Below, piece by piece: positions 18,478 to 28,021 of a stretch of 64,000 nt of DNA. The position numbers and the translations under genes were made by a program. Under the pieces are notes generated by a model. It searched no databases and was not told the DNA's origin. It saw only the letters and a program-made list of their open reading frames with translations. The stretch is from Brucellaceae bacterium (GTDB lineage: Bacteria; Pseudomonadota; Alphaproteobacteria; Rhizobiales; Rhizobiaceae), in contig JACKJV010000007.1 in NCBI GenBank assembly GCA_020637775.1, forward strand, positions 1 through 64,000, given 5' to 3'. The first letter of the stretch is position 1. Each line of letters starts with the position of its first letter.

Positions 18478-18951
18478 TCAGACGTATTTCACCTCGAGGA
18501 TCTCGTAGCCTCTCGCGCCGCCAGGCGCATTGACCTCGATGGCGTCACCCGCTTCCTTGCCGATCAGCGCGCGGGCGATCGGCGAGGAAATGGAGATGCG
18601 CCCCTGCTTCACGTCGGCTTCCTGGTCGCCGACGATCTGGTAGGACTTTTCTTCCTCGGTATCCTCGTCGACGAGCAGCACCGTGGCGCCGAACTTGATC
18701 TTTGATCCGCTCAGCTTGGAGACATCGATGACCTCCGCGCGGGCGACGAGATCCTCCAGTTCGCTGACCCGGCCCTCGTTCAGGCTCTGCGCCTCCTTGG
18801 CCGCGTGATATTCCGCATTCTCGGAAAGGTCGCCATGGGCACGGGCCTCGGCGATCGCATCAATGATGCGCGGCCGCTCTTCCTGCTGGCGCCAGCGCAA
18901 TTCTTCCTTCAGCGTATCGAAGCCCCGTTGCGTCATCGGTACCTTGTTCAT
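18478..18951 (-). CDS. greA: transcription elongation factor GreA
   Basis: Protein of 157 residues, full length. The N-terminal coiled coil contains the acidic tip [18 protein letters not shown], which enters the RNA polymerase channel to stimulate transcript cleavage. The C-terminal FKBP-like domain ends with the conserved [14 protein letters not shown] segment. The LPS glycosyltransferase genes follow on the same strand. Confidence 0.96.
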   Translation of the reverse strand: MNKVPMTQRGFDTLKEELRWRQQEERPRIIDAIAEARAHGDLSENAEYHAAKEAQSLNEGRVSELEDLVARAEVIDVSKLSGSKIKFGATVLLVDEDTEEEKSYQIVGDQEADVKQGRISISSPIARALIGKEAGDAIEVNAPGGARGYEILEVKYV

Positions 18952-19040
18952 GGTCTCACCTGTACTTCGCTCCCGGGCCGGGCTTCCGGCCGCCGGGTTT
19001 TCGTTGTGCGGATATGCCCGTTCCCCTCGCGAACGCGCAA

Positions 19041-19077
19041 AAAGAAAACGGTCACCGGTATGAGCCGGCGAACCGTT
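19041..19077 (-). terminator. terminator downstream of the bPH2 gene
   Basis: Imperfect inverted repeat (AACGGT/ACCGTT outer arms and CCGG/CCGG inner arms) followed on the minus strand by TTTTCTTTTTG. It separates the bPH2 gene from greA. Confidence 0.65.
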
Positions 19078-19128
19078 CAGACTTCGCGCGAATATAACAC
19101 TGATTTGCGTATTTTCACGCGAAAAATG

Positions 19129-19677
19129 TCAGCCGCGCACGGCAGCCGCCGGCAACCGGAGGCCCGTCCCGGATGGCTTGCGCCCCGCCGGTTGCCGGTG
19201 CCGCGCCATGGCTGTCACCGCATCGCGCGCCCGCACCGCGTCGCGCAGGCCGGAGACGACCACCCGCCCGCCATCGCCAAGTTCGAGCACGAGACTGCCA
19301 CTGCCGGTCAGCCGGCCGTTCAGGCTCGTGCGGACGGACAGGCCGGTGATGAAACCGTAGCCGAGCGTTTCGCGCCGCGGCGCGGTGACGCCCTGTTCCA
19401 CGACAAGGGCATGGGAAAGCAGTTGCACACGCTGCGAGGCAGCGGCCAGCATGCCATGGGCCGCCAGCACCGGGCTGGCGAGGCATCCGCCGAGCAGGGC
19501 GAGCCGGGCAATGGGGCTGGTTCCCTGCCCTGCGAGCCACAGCAGGAACCATGTTCCGAGGAAGACCACGGCCACGCCGATGGCCGGAGCCAAGAATGCG
19601 GTGTGGGACACGGAAAAGGCGGCGCGCCATTGTGCCGGTTCGACAGGCAGGACCGGGTTGTCATTGACACCCTGCAT
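19129..19677 (-). CDS. membrane protein with a bacterial PH (bPH2/YdbS-like) domain
   Basis: Protein of 182 residues from the ATG at 19677 (GGAGAA upstream). Two hydrophobic segments (about residues 27-47 and 53-72) form a hairpin anchor. They are followed by a beta-rich domain with VVEQGVTAPRRETLGYGFITGLSV, typical of bPH2 proteins with a YdbS topology. Function is unknown. The last 30 residues are basic and Pro-rich. It is divergent from the sugar dehydrogenase gene. Confidence 0.65.
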   Translation of the reverse strand: MQGVNDNPVLPVEPAQWRAAFSVSHTAFLAPAIGVAVVFLGTWFLLWLAGQGTSPIARLALLGGCLASPVLAAHGMLAAASQRVQLLSHALVVEQGVTAPRRETLGYGFITGLSVRTSLNGRLTGSGSLVLELGDGGRVVVSGLRDAVRARDAVTAMARHRQPAGRKPSGTGLRLPAAAVRG

Positions 19678-19825
19678 GCGTGATTCTCCGCTTTCCGTTT
19701 CCTGAGAATACACCCTGTGGACACGAAAGGACAGGACCGCCCTTTCCGTCGCCGCCGCCATCACCTTGGCGTGATCTGCGGATGCCAATCTTGCCGGAGA
19801 AGGCGTTTTGCCTAACTCTGCTTTC

Positions 19826-20959
19826 ATGAAACCGGATCTCTTGCCCCGATTGCTTGCCGCTGCCGCCTTTCTGGCCGCGACACCTGCACTTGCGCAGACG
19901 ACAACGCATGACACGTCTGCCGGTCAGGTCACGGCGACCGTCATGACCGACGGCCTGTCCCATCCGTGGGGCATGGCATTCCTGCCCGATGGCGCGGTGC
20001 TGCTCACCGAACGCGAGGGCCGCCTGCGCCTGTTTTCCGGCGGCTCCCTGTCGGCGCCCATCGCCGGTGTGCCCGATGTGGCCGATACGGGCCAGGGCGG
20101 CCTTTTGGATGTGGCGATCGCCAATGACTTTGCCGAAAGCGGCACCATCTTCCTTTCCTTCTCCGAACCTGGCCGCGGTGGCCAGGGCACCGCCATCGCC
20201 CGCGCGCGTCTGGTACGCGACGGCCAGGCACCACGGCTGGAAGACATCCGGGTGATCTTTTCCATGGCGCAGAAAACGGGCACGGGCCGGCATTTCGGTT
20301 CCCGGATCGTGCCCGCGCCGGATGGCACCCTGTTTTTCACCATCGGCGACAGGGGCGACAGCCAGCGTGCCCAGGACATGACCGACCACGCCGGTGCGGT
20401 TCTGCGCATCAACCCGGATGGGTCTGTCCCGCGGGACAATCCGTGGGCCGGTGAGTCAGATGCCCGCCCGGAGCTCTGGTCAAAGGGCCATCGAAACCCG
20501 CAGGGCGCCACCTGGGACCCGGTAACGAATTCGCTCTGGATCACCGAGCACGGCGCACGCGGCGGCGATGAACTGAACCACCCGCGGCCGGGCCGCAATT
20601 ATGGCTGGCCGGTCATCTCCTATGGCGAGCATTATTCCGGCGCCAGGATCGGCGTCGGCACCGGGGCGCCGGGCTACGAACAGCCTGAATTCTACTGGGT
20701 TCCGTCCATCGCGCCTTCGGGCCTGACCGTTTACGATGGCGCCATGTTTCCCGCCTGGCAGGGCGACTTCCTGGCCGGCGCGCTGAAATTCCAGCTCGTG
20801 ACGCGCGTGAAGCGCGGCGAGGACGGATCGATCGGACCGGAAGAACGCATGTTCGAGGGCGCCTTCGGCCGCATTCGTGACATCGAGGTTGCCGACGACG
20901 GCGCCATCTGGCTGATCACCGACGAGGACCCCGGTGAACTCATCCGCATTTCCAGATAG
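19826..20959 (+). CDS. periplasmic PQQ-dependent sugar dehydrogenase-like protein (YliI/Asd type)
   Basis: Protein of 377 residues. The signal peptide MKPDLLPRLLAAAAFLAATPALA is cleaved before QTTT. The rest is a six-bladed propeller with SHPWGMAFLPDG, GQGGLLDVAI, GSRIVPAPDGTLFFTIGDRG, KGHRNPQGATWDP, TEHGARGGDELN and GRNYGWP. These are conserved in the soluble glucose/aldose dehydrogenase family that uses PQQ. The ATG at 19826 is preferred to a TTG at 19808 because it begins the signal peptide. No PQQ synthesis gene is in the window. Confidence 0.88.
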   Translation: MKPDLLPRLLAAAAFLAATPALAQTTTHDTSAGQVTATVMTDGLSHPWGMAFLPDGAVLLTEREGRLRLFSGGSLSAPIAGVPDVADTGQGGLLDVAIANDFAESGTIFLSFSEPGRGGQGTAIARARLVRDGQAPRLEDIRVIFSMAQKTGTGRHFGSRIVPAPDGTLFFTIGDRGDSQRAQDMTDHAGAVLRINPDGSVPRDNPWAGESDARPELWSKGHRNPQGATWDPVTNSLWITEHGARGGDELNHPRPGRNYGWPVISYGEHYSGARIGVGTGAPGYEQPEFYWVPSIAPSGLTVYDGAMFPAWQGDFLAGALKFQLVTRVKRGEDGSIGPEERMFEGAFGRIRDIEVADDGAIWLITDEDPGELIRISR

Positions 20960-20973
20960 ATTTCCGCGACCGC

Positions 20974-21471
20974 ATGAGATCCACCATGACCGTCGTCTAC
21001 ATCCTTCTCGCCATCCTTGTCGTCACCGGGCTGGTTTTCGCAGCCAACCGGAATGCCTTCTGGGAGCGCATTGCCGGGCCGGCCGACCTTGGCCGCTATG
21101 ATTTCGACAGCGCCCCGCGCAGCCGAACCCCCAACGATGCACTCGCCTGCACACCCGGCCTTTGCGGCAGCGATCCCGACATCGTGCTTGGCGAACACGA
21201 TGAACCGCCGGAGGCCCTCGTTTCCGCCATTGCCCGCCGCGTGGCCGAAGGGCCGCGTCCGGCCGTGCAGGTGGATGACGGGCGCGACACCGCCTATGCC
21301 CGCTTCGTTGTCCGTTCACCGCTGATGCATTTCCCCGACACGGTCGATGTCGAGGCCGTGGAACTGGCCAATGGCCGCACCGGCCTGCGCGCCTATGCCC
21401 GCGCCCAGCTCGGCCGCGCCGATTTCGGCGCCAACAGGGCCTATCTGCGCTCCATCCTGCCCGTCGACTGA
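20974..21471 (+). CDS. DUF1499 family membrane-anchored protein
   Basis: Protein of 165 residues with one N-terminal membrane segment (about residues 5-24), then a domain with YARFVVRSPLMHFPDTVDVE and YARAQLGRADFGANRAYL, as in DUF1499. Function unknown. It starts 14 bases after the sugar dehydrogenase stop and is probably cotranscribed with it. The start could be 20974 or 20986. Confidence 0.8.
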   Translation: MRSTMTVVYILLAILVVTGLVFAANRNAFWERIAGPADLGRYDFDSAPRSRTPNDALACTPGLCGSDPDIVLGEHDEPPEALVSAIARRVAEGPRPAVQVDDGRDTAYARFVVRSPLMHFPDTVDVEAVELANGRTGLRAYARAQLGRADFGANRAYLRSILPVD

Positions 21472-21580
21472 GCGGGCCGTTCAGCGTTTTCGATGGCAGC
21501 CATTGACGGAATTTGATTGACCGGCGCGCCACGGCGGAGGAGACGGGGATCGACGATCCACTGACGGAAATCCGCCGCCC

Positions 21581-22465
21581 ATGACCCGCATTCGCGCCAA
21601 CCTGCTGCTGCTGACCTCCGGCGCCATCTGGGGCATGGGTTTCGTGGCCCAGTCCACGGCCATGGATGCCATCGGTCCATGGGGCTTCATCGGCCTGCGC
21701 TTTGCCGTTGCCACGCTGGCCATGCTGCCGCTGGCGCTGCGCGAGGCGCGCCGCGCCGACCGCCCGCTGTCGCGGGCCGACTGGCGCGCCTTCACGCTGA
21801 CCGGCCTCTTCTTCTTTGCCGGCATGGGCGCGCAGCAGGTGGGCCTGCTGACGACATCGGTGACCAATGCAGGCTTCCTGACTGGGCTCTACGTCGTCTT
21901 CACGCCCTTCCTCGCCATCGCCCTGTTCCGGCAATGGCCGCACCCGGTGATCTGGCCCGCCGCGGCCCTGGCCATGTCCGGCATCTGGTATCTTTCCGGC
22001 GGCCGGCTGGAAAGCCTCACGCCCGGCGACTGGCTGGTCGTGCTTTGCGCGCTTTTCTGGGCGATGCAGGTCACGCTGACTGGCCGTTATGTGCTTTCCT
22101 CCGGACGTCCGGTCGCCCTCGCCGTCTGGCAATTCGCTCTCAGCGCCGTGCTCGGCCTGTCCCTCGCCCTGGCCTTGGAGCCCTGGAACCTGGCGGCGAT
22201 CCGCCTCGCCGCGCCAGAAATCCTCTATGCCGGCGTCTTCGCGGGCGGCATCGCGTTTACCATACAGGCCGTGGCGCAACGCCACACCACTGCCCCGCAG
22301 GCGGCCATTTTCCTGTCTTCCGAGGCGGTCTTCGCTGCCCTGTTCGGCGCGCTGTTTCTTGGCGAACGCCTTGGCCTGCAAGGCTATGCGGGTTGTGCGC
22401 TGATGCTGACGGCCATGCTGGCGGTGGAAATCGTGCCGGCGCTCAAGCGCCGCCGTCCCGCCTGA
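21581..22465 (+). CDS. EamA/DMT-superfamily transporter
   Basis: Protein of 294 residues with ten hydrophobic segments in two EamA repeats. It begins TRIRANLLLLTSGAIWGMGF and has GLRFAVATLAMLPLA, GLYVVFTPFLA and SSEAVFAALFGALFLGE at the expected places. It exports or exchanges small metabolites at the inner membrane; the substrate cannot be told. Monocistronic. Confidence 0.9.
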   Translation: MTRIRANLLLLTSGAIWGMGFVAQSTAMDAIGPWGFIGLRFAVATLAMLPLALREARRADRPLSRADWRAFTLTGLFFFAGMGAQQVGLLTTSVTNAGFLTGLYVVFTPFLAIALFRQWPHPVIWPAAALAMSGIWYLSGGRLESLTPGDWLVVLCALFWAMQVTLTGRYVLSSGRPVALAVWQFALSAVLGLSLALALEPWNLAAIRLAAPEILYAGVFAGGIAFTIQAVAQRHTTAPQAAIFLSSEAVFAALFGALFLGERLGLQGYAGCALMLTAMLAVEIVPALKRRRPA

Positions 22466-22566
22466 CCTGCCACGCAATGACCTTGAGCGTTAACGCCCGC
22501 CGCAAGCCTTCCTTTACCCCGTCATATTAGCGTCTTCGCCGATACCACAGCGGCGGAGCAAGGACG

Positions 22567-23313
22567 ATGGCCAACGACAAGCGGCGCAATGGCAGGCGCC
22601 ACGCACTGCGCGGGTTTGCCCTGGCCACGATGGCACTGGCGCTGACCGCCTGTTTCGGCGATGACGACGTCCTCCGGCCCATGGTCGGCGTCGACCGGCA
22701 GGCCCGCACGGCCTCGCTTTACGGCGGCATGATGAGCCCCGACATGTTCGCGGAGCCGGAGACGATGCCCGCTTCGGAAGAGGCCTGCCGCAGGCGCCTG
22801 CGCCGCATGGACGTGACCTTCCGTGACCTGCCGCGCATCAGCGAGGGCGGCGGTTGCGGCATAGCCTGGCCGGTCGAGGTTACCGGCCTGCCGCATGGTG
22901 TGAAGCTGAAACCGGCCGCCACCGTGACCTGCGCCATGGCCGAGGCCGTGGCGAAATGGACCGACGAGGAACTCGTGCCGGCGGCACGCTTGCGTTACCT
23001 GTCCGGCGTCGACACCATCCGCCAGGGTTCGTCCTATTCGTGCCGGCGCATTCGCGGCTCGGGCACCTTGTCGGCCCATGGCACGGGCAATGCGCTCGAT
23101 ATCATGGACATCACGCTCAACAGCGGCCGCAATGTCGACGTGCGCAGGCCTGGCTTCTTCTCTTTCCGCGAAAAAAGCCTGCTCGCCTCTGTCCGCGAGG
23201 ATGCCTGCCCCTATTTTTCCACCGTGCTCGGCCCGGGTTATGATCGCGACCACCGCGACCACTTCCATTTCGACCTGATGCAACGGTCGTCGAAGCGCCG
23301 GGTGTGCAAGTAG
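22567..23313 (+). CDS. extensin-like lipoprotein, LAS-type peptidase fold
   Basis: Protein of 248 residues. A basic start and hydrophobic segment end in the lipobox LTAC (Cys29), so it is a lipoprotein. The C-terminal extensin-like domain has LSAHGTGNALDI (zinc His and Asp) and DHRDHFHFDL, the His motif of D-Ala-D-Ala/LAS peptidases. It probably acts on peptidoglycan in the periplasm. Six further cysteines suggest disulfides. GGAGCAAGGACG precedes the ATG. Confidence 0.85.
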   Translation: MANDKRRNGRRHALRGFALATMALALTACFGDDDVLRPMVGVDRQARTASLYGGMMSPDMFAEPETMPASEEACRRRLRRMDVTFRDLPRISEGGGCGIAWPVEVTGLPHGVKLKPAATVTCAMAEAVAKWTDEELVPAARLRYLSGVDTIRQGSSYSCRRIRGSGTLSAHGTGNALDIMDITLNSGRNVDVRRPGFFSFREKSLLASVREDACPYFSTVLGPGYDRDHRDHFHFDLMQRSSKRRVCK

Positions 23314-23352
23314 CGCCGCCGGACGGCCTGGCGGCAACGCGAAGGGCGGGAA

Positions 23353-23721
23353 ATGGCGATGATCGAGGTCTGGTATGACGGGCAATGCCCGGTCTGCCGC
23401 ATGGAAGTGGCCTGGTATGGCCGCATGGACCGGGCCGGCGCGATTGCCTGGCACGACATCACCGCCCTGCCGGACCGCTGCCTTCCGCAGGGAAAGACGC
23501 GCGACGACCTGCTCAACCGCTTCCATGTCCGCGACTGCGAGGGCCGATGGCATGTCGGCGTCGATGCCTTTGCGCGGATCTGGCGAGAATTGCCGCTCCT
23601 GCGCCACACCGCCTTCCTGTTCCGCATACCGGGGCTGCGCCAGATGGCTGGCGCCGGCTACCGGCTGTTTCTCGCCTGGCAACGGGGCCACCGCCGCCGC
23701 CGCGCGGCCCGTCCGGGCTGA
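23353..23721 (+). CDS. DCC-family thiol-disulfide oxidoreductase-like protein
   Basis: Protein of 122 residues starting with VWYDGQCPVCRMEV, the CxxC motif of the DUF393/DCC family, whose domain is about 110 residues. Redox activity is plausible but the partner is unknown. The C-terminus is Arg-rich. It follows the extensin-like gene by 39 bases on the same strand and converges with yciA. Confidence 0.82.
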   Translation: MAMIEVWYDGQCPVCRMEVAWYGRMDRAGAIAWHDITALPDRCLPQGKTRDDLLNRFHVRDCEGRWHVGVDAFARIWRELPLLRHTAFLFRIPGLRQMAGAGYRLFLAWQRGHRRRRAARPG

Positions 23722-23736
23722 CAGGTTCGCCCCTTC

Positions 23737-24126
23737 CTAGCCCTCCGGCGGCACCGGCATCGGCCGTCCCTCGGCATCCAGCGCCACCATGATGAAATCG
23801 GCATGGGTAACGCGTTCCATGATGTCGGTGAGATAGCGCTGCGCCCAGGCTTCCACCGCCAGAACCATGGAGGTGCGCCCCACCTTCACGATGTCGATGT
23901 AGATGGCCAGGGTATCGCCCACCTTCATCGGCTTGGCGAATGACATTTCCTTGACGGCGGCGGTGACCACACGTCCGCGCGCGCGCTCGGCAGCACGGAT
24001 ACCGCAGGCAAGATCCATCTGCGCCATCACCCAGCCGCCGAAAATGTCCCCGGCCGCATTGGCATCGGCCGGCATGGCCAGCGTGCGCAGCGTCAGTTCG
24101 CCCTTTGGCGCGGCTGTGGTCGTCAT
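23737..24126 (-). CDS. yciA: YciA-type acyl-CoA thioesterase
   Basis: Protein of 129 residues from the ATG at 24126 with GGAG upstream; an in-frame ATG nine bases further up is possible. It is a hotdog fold with the family core DANAAGDIFGGWVMAQMD (catalytic Asp) and VGDTLAIYIDIVKVGRTS. YciA hydrolyses medium and long acyl-CoAs in the cytosol. Confidence 0.88.
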   Translation of the reverse strand: MTTTAAPKGELTLRTLAMPADANAAGDIFGGWVMAQMDLACGIRAAERARGRVVTAAVKEMSFAKPMKVGDTLAIYIDIVKVGRTSMVLAVEAWAQRYLTDIMERVTHADFIMVALDAEGRPMPVPPEG

Positions 24127-24346
24127 GTGCTCCATCCCCGTTGACTGCTCGACAGTCAAACTGGGTAGGCAACACGGGCAACAAGGTCAACTGCGTTCGC
24201 TGGCCGGCCGGGCGGATACAGGCAGGCGACAGGCGGCGCACCCGAAAGTGCGCCGCCCGGCTCCGGCAGCGCGGCTTCGCCACATCCCCTCATGGGCGGG
24301 CGCGCCGGAGCCCCTCCACGCCGGGCGTGCCGGCGTCTGGGCCGGC

Positions 24347-24742
24347 CTATTCGGCCAGCGATTTCAGATAGGCGACGATCATCTCCTGCTCGGCCTTGTC
24401 CTCCACGCCGACATGGCGCATGCGCGTGCCCGGCAGCATGCCGTCATTGTCTTCCATCCAGGCTTTCAGTGACGCTTCCGTCCACATGATGCCGGAATTC
24501 TTCAATGCATCGGAATAGGCGAAGCCGTCGACGCTGCCGGCCTTGCGGCCCACCACGCCGGCCAGCGGCGGACCGTAGGTCTTGCCGCCCTTCGCTGCCG
24601 GATTGTGGCAGATCTGGCAGCGCTGGCCGAAGAAGAGCTTGCCGGCGGCAACCATGGCATCCTCGGCGAAAGCCGGCTGGGAAGCAGCCAGGCCGGACAC
24701 GGCAGCCAAAGCGGCCACCAGGTGACGTTTCATCAGTTTCAT
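24347..24742 (-). CDS. class I cytochrome c
   Basis: Protein of 131 residues. The signal peptide ends at AFA-ED (residue 26). Haem is attached at CQICH (Cys42, Cys45, His46), and the axial Met is probably in GTRMRHVG. Its size and YGPPLAGVVGRKAG segment match soluble periplasmic cytochrome c of the c552/c2 type. MKLMKRH is the start, with GGGAGG upstream; a second ATG lies 9 bases in. It presumably carries electrons to a terminal oxidase. Confidence 0.9.
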   Translation of the reverse strand: MKLMKRHLVAALAAVSGLAASQPAFAEDAMVAAGKLFFGQRCQICHNPAAKGGKTYGPPLAGVVGRKAGSVDGFAYSDALKNSGIMWTEASLKAWMEDNDGMLPGTRMRHVGVEDKAEQEMIVAYLKSLAE

Positions 24743-24904
24743 CGGTTTCCCCTCCCTTTCGGGATCGTGAATCGGACCCCCGCAATCGGGGCCGGCCCCT
24801 GTTCCAGGGCCGGCGGCATGCTGCGCCCTCACCGCCGGTGCGGGATTGATCCCGGTCAATTCGGCGGGTGTACTTTGGTGCAAATGCACGCGGGCGGAAG
24901 CCGT

Positions 24905-25657
24905 TCAATCCTGACCGAGCGGCAGCACCTGTCCGGTGACAGCACCCCCGTCGACCACGAATTCGCTGCCGGTCGAATAGGTCGCCTCGCACATCAGGAA
25001 GCGGACCAGCCGTGCCACCTCGTCCGGTTCGCCGAAGCGCGGAATCGGCTGCGCGGCCGCCACCTCGTCGCCCATGCCATCGGTCATCGGCGTGCGGATC
25101 GGCCCCGGATGCACCGAAACGACGCGGATGCCGTCCGGCGCCAGATCAAGTGCCGCCGCCTTGGTCAACCCGCGCACGCCCCACTTGCTGGAGACATAGG
25201 CCGCAAGACCGCCATAACCCTGCAGGCCGGCCGTCGACGATGTGTTGACGATCACCCCGCCGCCGGCCCGCTTCAGCGCGGGCGCGCAGCTGTGGAGTCC
25301 CAGGAACACGCCGACCAGATTGACGTCGATCACGTGCCGGTAGGTTTCAGGCGGGCAATCGGCGACACCGCCGACGGCCAGGATCCCGGCATTGTTGAAC
25401 AATGCGTCGAGACCGCCGAACGCCTCTTCAGCCGACGCGACCGCCGCCTGCCAGTCCGCCTCGCTGGTGACATCGAGATGGCGATAGATGGCATTGCTGC
25501 CCAATTCGGCGGCCAGCGCCTCGCCTTCGTCGTCAATGACGTCGGCCAGCATCACTTTCGCGCCACCGCTGGCCATCAGGCGCGCCGTGGCGGCGCCGAT
25601 GCCGCGCGCGGCGCCGGTCATCAGGATACGCAGTTCGGAAGGGGTTCGAACGGTCAT
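24905..25657 (-). CDS. short-chain dehydrogenase/reductase
   Basis: Protein of 250 residues, classical SDR. Cofactor motif TGAARGIG near residue 14, acidic ADVID after strand 2 (favours NAD), NNAGI, catalytic Ser in NTSST and YVSSK (Tyr, Lys), then HPGPIRTPM and a C-terminal SEFVVDGGAV. It resembles 3-alpha/20-beta-hydroxysteroid-type dehydrogenases, but the substrate is unknown. GGAGAAGC precedes the ATG. Confidence 0.9.
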   Translation of the reverse strand: MTVRTPSELRILMTGAARGIGAATARLMASGGAKVMLADVIDDEGEALAAELGSNAIYRHLDVTSEADWQAAVASAEEAFGGLDALFNNAGILAVGGVADCPPETYRHVIDVNLVGVFLGLHSCAPALKRAGGGVIVNTSSTAGLQGYGGLAAYVSSKWGVRGLTKAAALDLAPDGIRVVSVHPGPIRTPMTDGMGDEVAAAQPIPRFGEPDEVARLVRFLMCEATYSTGSEFVVDGGAVTGQVLPLGQD

Positions 25658-25975
25658 GTTGCTTCTCCGGTTTCGGCCATGCATGTCTGTTCTGCCCGCA
25701 CAGGAAAACAGCCGCGACATGCCCTGTCATTGACAGAAATCAGTCGGCCGGATCGGCAAGCCAGCCGGGCAGCCGCGCGGCATGCGCAGAAGGTTCCATC
25801 AATTGATGCAAGTAACTGAAATATTTTGACAATATATGTATCGGGAGGCGGTGGCGAAGTGATTGCGCGGCCGTCAAACCGCCGCAATCGGCTGGCCGGA
25901 TCAGCCCCGTTCGCGGCGGCTCCCCGCCCTGCGAACCGCACCAACCCCGCCCACGGGAGAAAAAGGAGTATTCCG
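25658..25975. other. divergent intergenic region between SDR and EF-hand genes
   Basis: 318 bases with an AT-rich core (about 25800-25850) that includes TTGACA at 25826-25831. Promoters for both flanking genes should lie here. No other feature is seen. Confidence 0.4.
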
Positions 25976-26203
25976 ATGAAGAAACTCGTTCTGGCCCTCG
26001 GCCTGTCCACATTTGCCTTCGCGCCCGTTCACGCGCAGGACGCGGATTTCGCCACCACCGACGCCAATGGCGATGGCATGGTGACAATGGAAGAAGCCAC
26101 GGCGGCCGGCTATACCTGGTCGCAGGAAGAGTTTTCGGCCGCCGACACGGGTGGCTCCGGCGCGCTTTCCGAAGAGGAATTCACCGCCGCCACCGCAGGC
26201 TGA
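25976..26203 (+). CDS. small exported EF-hand protein
   Basis: Protein of 75 residues. The signal peptide MKKLVLALGLSTFAFAPVHA ends before QDAD. One canonical calcium loop DANGDGMVTMEEA is followed by a degenerate second loop DTGGSGALSEEEF. AAAAAGGAG precedes the ATG. It is a periplasmic calcium-binding protein of unknown role. Confidence 0.85.
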   Translation: MKKLVLALGLSTFAFAPVHAQDADFATTDANGDGMVTMEEATAAGYTWSQEEFSAADTGGSGALSEEEFTAATAG

Positions 26204-26212
26204 TCTTCCTCC

Positions 26213-26324
26213 GGCGTCGCACGTTGAGCCCGCCCCTGCGGGCGAAGCGCCAAGACCCGGAGCACCGGAAAACACGGCGTCGCACGTTGAGCCTGCCCTT
26301 GCGGGCGAAGCGCCAAGACCCGGA
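26213..26324. repeat. two direct copies of a 49-bp intergenic repeat
   Basis: Copies at 26213-26261 and 26276-26324 (period 63) differ at only two positions. Each contains a small palindrome around CCTGCGGGCG and ends with AAGACCCGGA. They lie just after the EF-hand gene and do not extend a plausible reading frame. They look like a REP/dispersed-repeat type element. The element's family is not identified. Confidence 0.7.
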
Positions 26325-26441
26325 AACAACGGCACACCCGGAGACCGCGTCACCGAAACCCCAATACGCACGGCGCGGAATCCGGCTGCGAGCCCCGGCG
26401 GTCATCCACCGCCGGGGTTTCTCACATGCCTGGAACCGCGC

Positions 26442-26954
26442 TCACACGGCGGCGCGCCTGGGCAGCACCCAGCCCGGCCGCGGGAAGTGGCAGGTATAGC
26501 CGTTGGGATAGCGCTCCAGGTAATCCTGATGCTCCGGTTCTGCCTCCCAGAAATCCCCGGCGGGTTCGACCTCGGTGACGACCCGGCCCGGCCAGAGGCC
26601 GGATGCCTCGACATCGGCGATGGTGTCCCGCGCGACCGCTTCCTGCTCCGGCGACAGGAAATAGATCGCGGAGCGGTAGGAGCGGCCGATATCGTTGCCC
26701 TGCCGGTTCGGCGTCGTGGGATCGTGGATCTGGAAGAAGAACTCCAGCAGGTCGCGATAGCTGATGCGGGCCGGATCGAAGACGATCTCGATGCCTTCGG
26801 CATGGTCGCCGTGGTTGCGGTAGGTGGCATGGGGCACATCGCCGCCGGTATAGCCGACACGCGTGGACAGCACGCCCGGAAGCTTGCGGATGAGATCCTG
26901 CATGCCCCAGAAACACCCGCCCGCGAGAATGGCGGTCTCGGTCTTGTCAGTCAT
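26442..26954 (-). CDS. msrA: peptide methionine-S-oxide reductase MsrA
   Basis: Protein of 170 residues. The catalytic cysteine is in GGCFWG (Cys14). [23 protein letters not shown] and [18 protein letters not shown] are the other family signatures. It reduces methionine-S-sulfoxide with thioredoxin, so trxB in this window belongs to the same pathway. The C-terminus lacks an obvious resolving cysteine pair beyond the TCHF position. Confidence 0.94.
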   Translation of the reverse strand: MTDKTETAILAGGCFWGMQDLIRKLPGVLSTRVGYTGGDVPHATYRNHGDHAEGIEIVFDPARISYRDLLEFFFQIHDPTTPNRQGNDIGRSYRSAIYFLSPEQEAVARDTIADVEASGLWPGRVVTEVEPAGDFWEAEPEHQDYLERYPNGYTCHFPRPGWVLPRRAAV

Positions 26955-27074
26955 GGATGGTTCTCCTGCGTTCCGTATGGAGAGAATTTGGGCCGGCGCC
27001 GCGCCTGCGGCAAGAGTGGACCTTGAAACAACCCGCCTTCCGGCGTCAGATAGGCCGAACCGGGGGACGGAAAC

Positions 27075-27872
27075 ATGCACATTCGCAAGACCTGGAAGAC
27101 CTATGACCATTACGCCTTCGGCGGTGTGGCCATCCTGGGAACGGTTTTTGCCATCATCCTGATCGAGGCGGTAATGATGACGCCGCGCTGGGCGGCATGG
27201 GAGGCGGAACTGGGCCAGGTCTCCGGTCCGTTCATGAATGTGCTGGGTGTCCTGTTCGGCCTGACCCTCGCCTTTCTGGCGAATGACACCTGGACGGCCC
27301 ACGACCGCGCACGCGGCGCAGTGCTGCGCGAGGCCGATGCCATCCGCCGCCTTGACATTCTCGCGGAAACCACGCCGCCGGAGACACGGCCTGCCCTGCA
27401 CGCGGCGATCCGGGCCTATGCGGCGGCGGCCGTGGACGAATGGCCAGCGCTTGCGCATTGCGAGACGTCCGGCGCGGCGGCGGCCGCCGCCGATGACCTG
27501 TTGCGCCACGTGGCGTTCGACCGGGCGGGGGGCGGCGCGGGTGGACCCGTGCGCCAGGCGATGATCAATGCCGTGACCGAAGTGCGCGAGAACCGGGACG
27601 TCAGGATCGGTCTGAGCCGAACCCATGTGAACCCGCTGAAATGGCTCGGCATGGCCTTTCTCGGCTTCCTGACCTTGCTCTCCATCGCCGCCATCCACGC
27701 GACCGACCCTGCCGCGGCCCTCGTGGCGATGATCCTGTTCGGACTGGCCGCCGCGCCAACCGCCGCCATCGTGCTTGTCCATGGCAATCCGTTTCAGCAA
27801 CCCTCCGCGGTCACCCCGGCACATTTGCAAGCGGCCCTGGCGGGGACAACAAGCCAGTCAGAAAACGGATGA
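27075..27872 (+). CDS. DUF4239/bestrophin-like membrane protein
   Basis: Protein of 265 residues with membrane segments near residues 16-35, 52-70, 190-210 and 213-232, and a cytoplasmic helical middle. [17 protein letters not shown] and the following [11 protein letters not shown] resemble the DUF4239 bestrophin-like domain. Function unknown. GGGGGACGGAAAC precedes the ATG. Transcribed alone, divergent from msrA. Confidence 0.7.
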   Translation: MHIRKTWKTYDHYAFGGVAILGTVFAIILIEAVMMTPRWAAWEAELGQVSGPFMNVLGVLFGLTLAFLANDTWTAHDRARGAVLREADAIRRLDILAETTPPETRPALHAAIRAYAAAAVDEWPALAHCETSGAAAAAADDLLRHVAFDRAGGGAGGPVRQAMINAVTEVRENRDVRIGLSRTHVNPLKWLGMAFLGFLTLLSIAAIHATDPAAALVAMILFGLAAAPTAAIVLVHGNPFQQPSAVTPAHLQAALAGTTSQSENG

Positions 27873-28021
27873 CGTCCTGCTGGCCAGGAATTCCTGCCCA
27901 CGGAAGAATGACGCTTTCATACGCGTCTGCCTTTGAGCGATCCCGCCCGAGCCGGACCTAGTCTGGGCAGATGCCCTCCCTCATGGCCGCAGCGCATGTT
28001 CCACGCTGAACGCGCGTTCCT

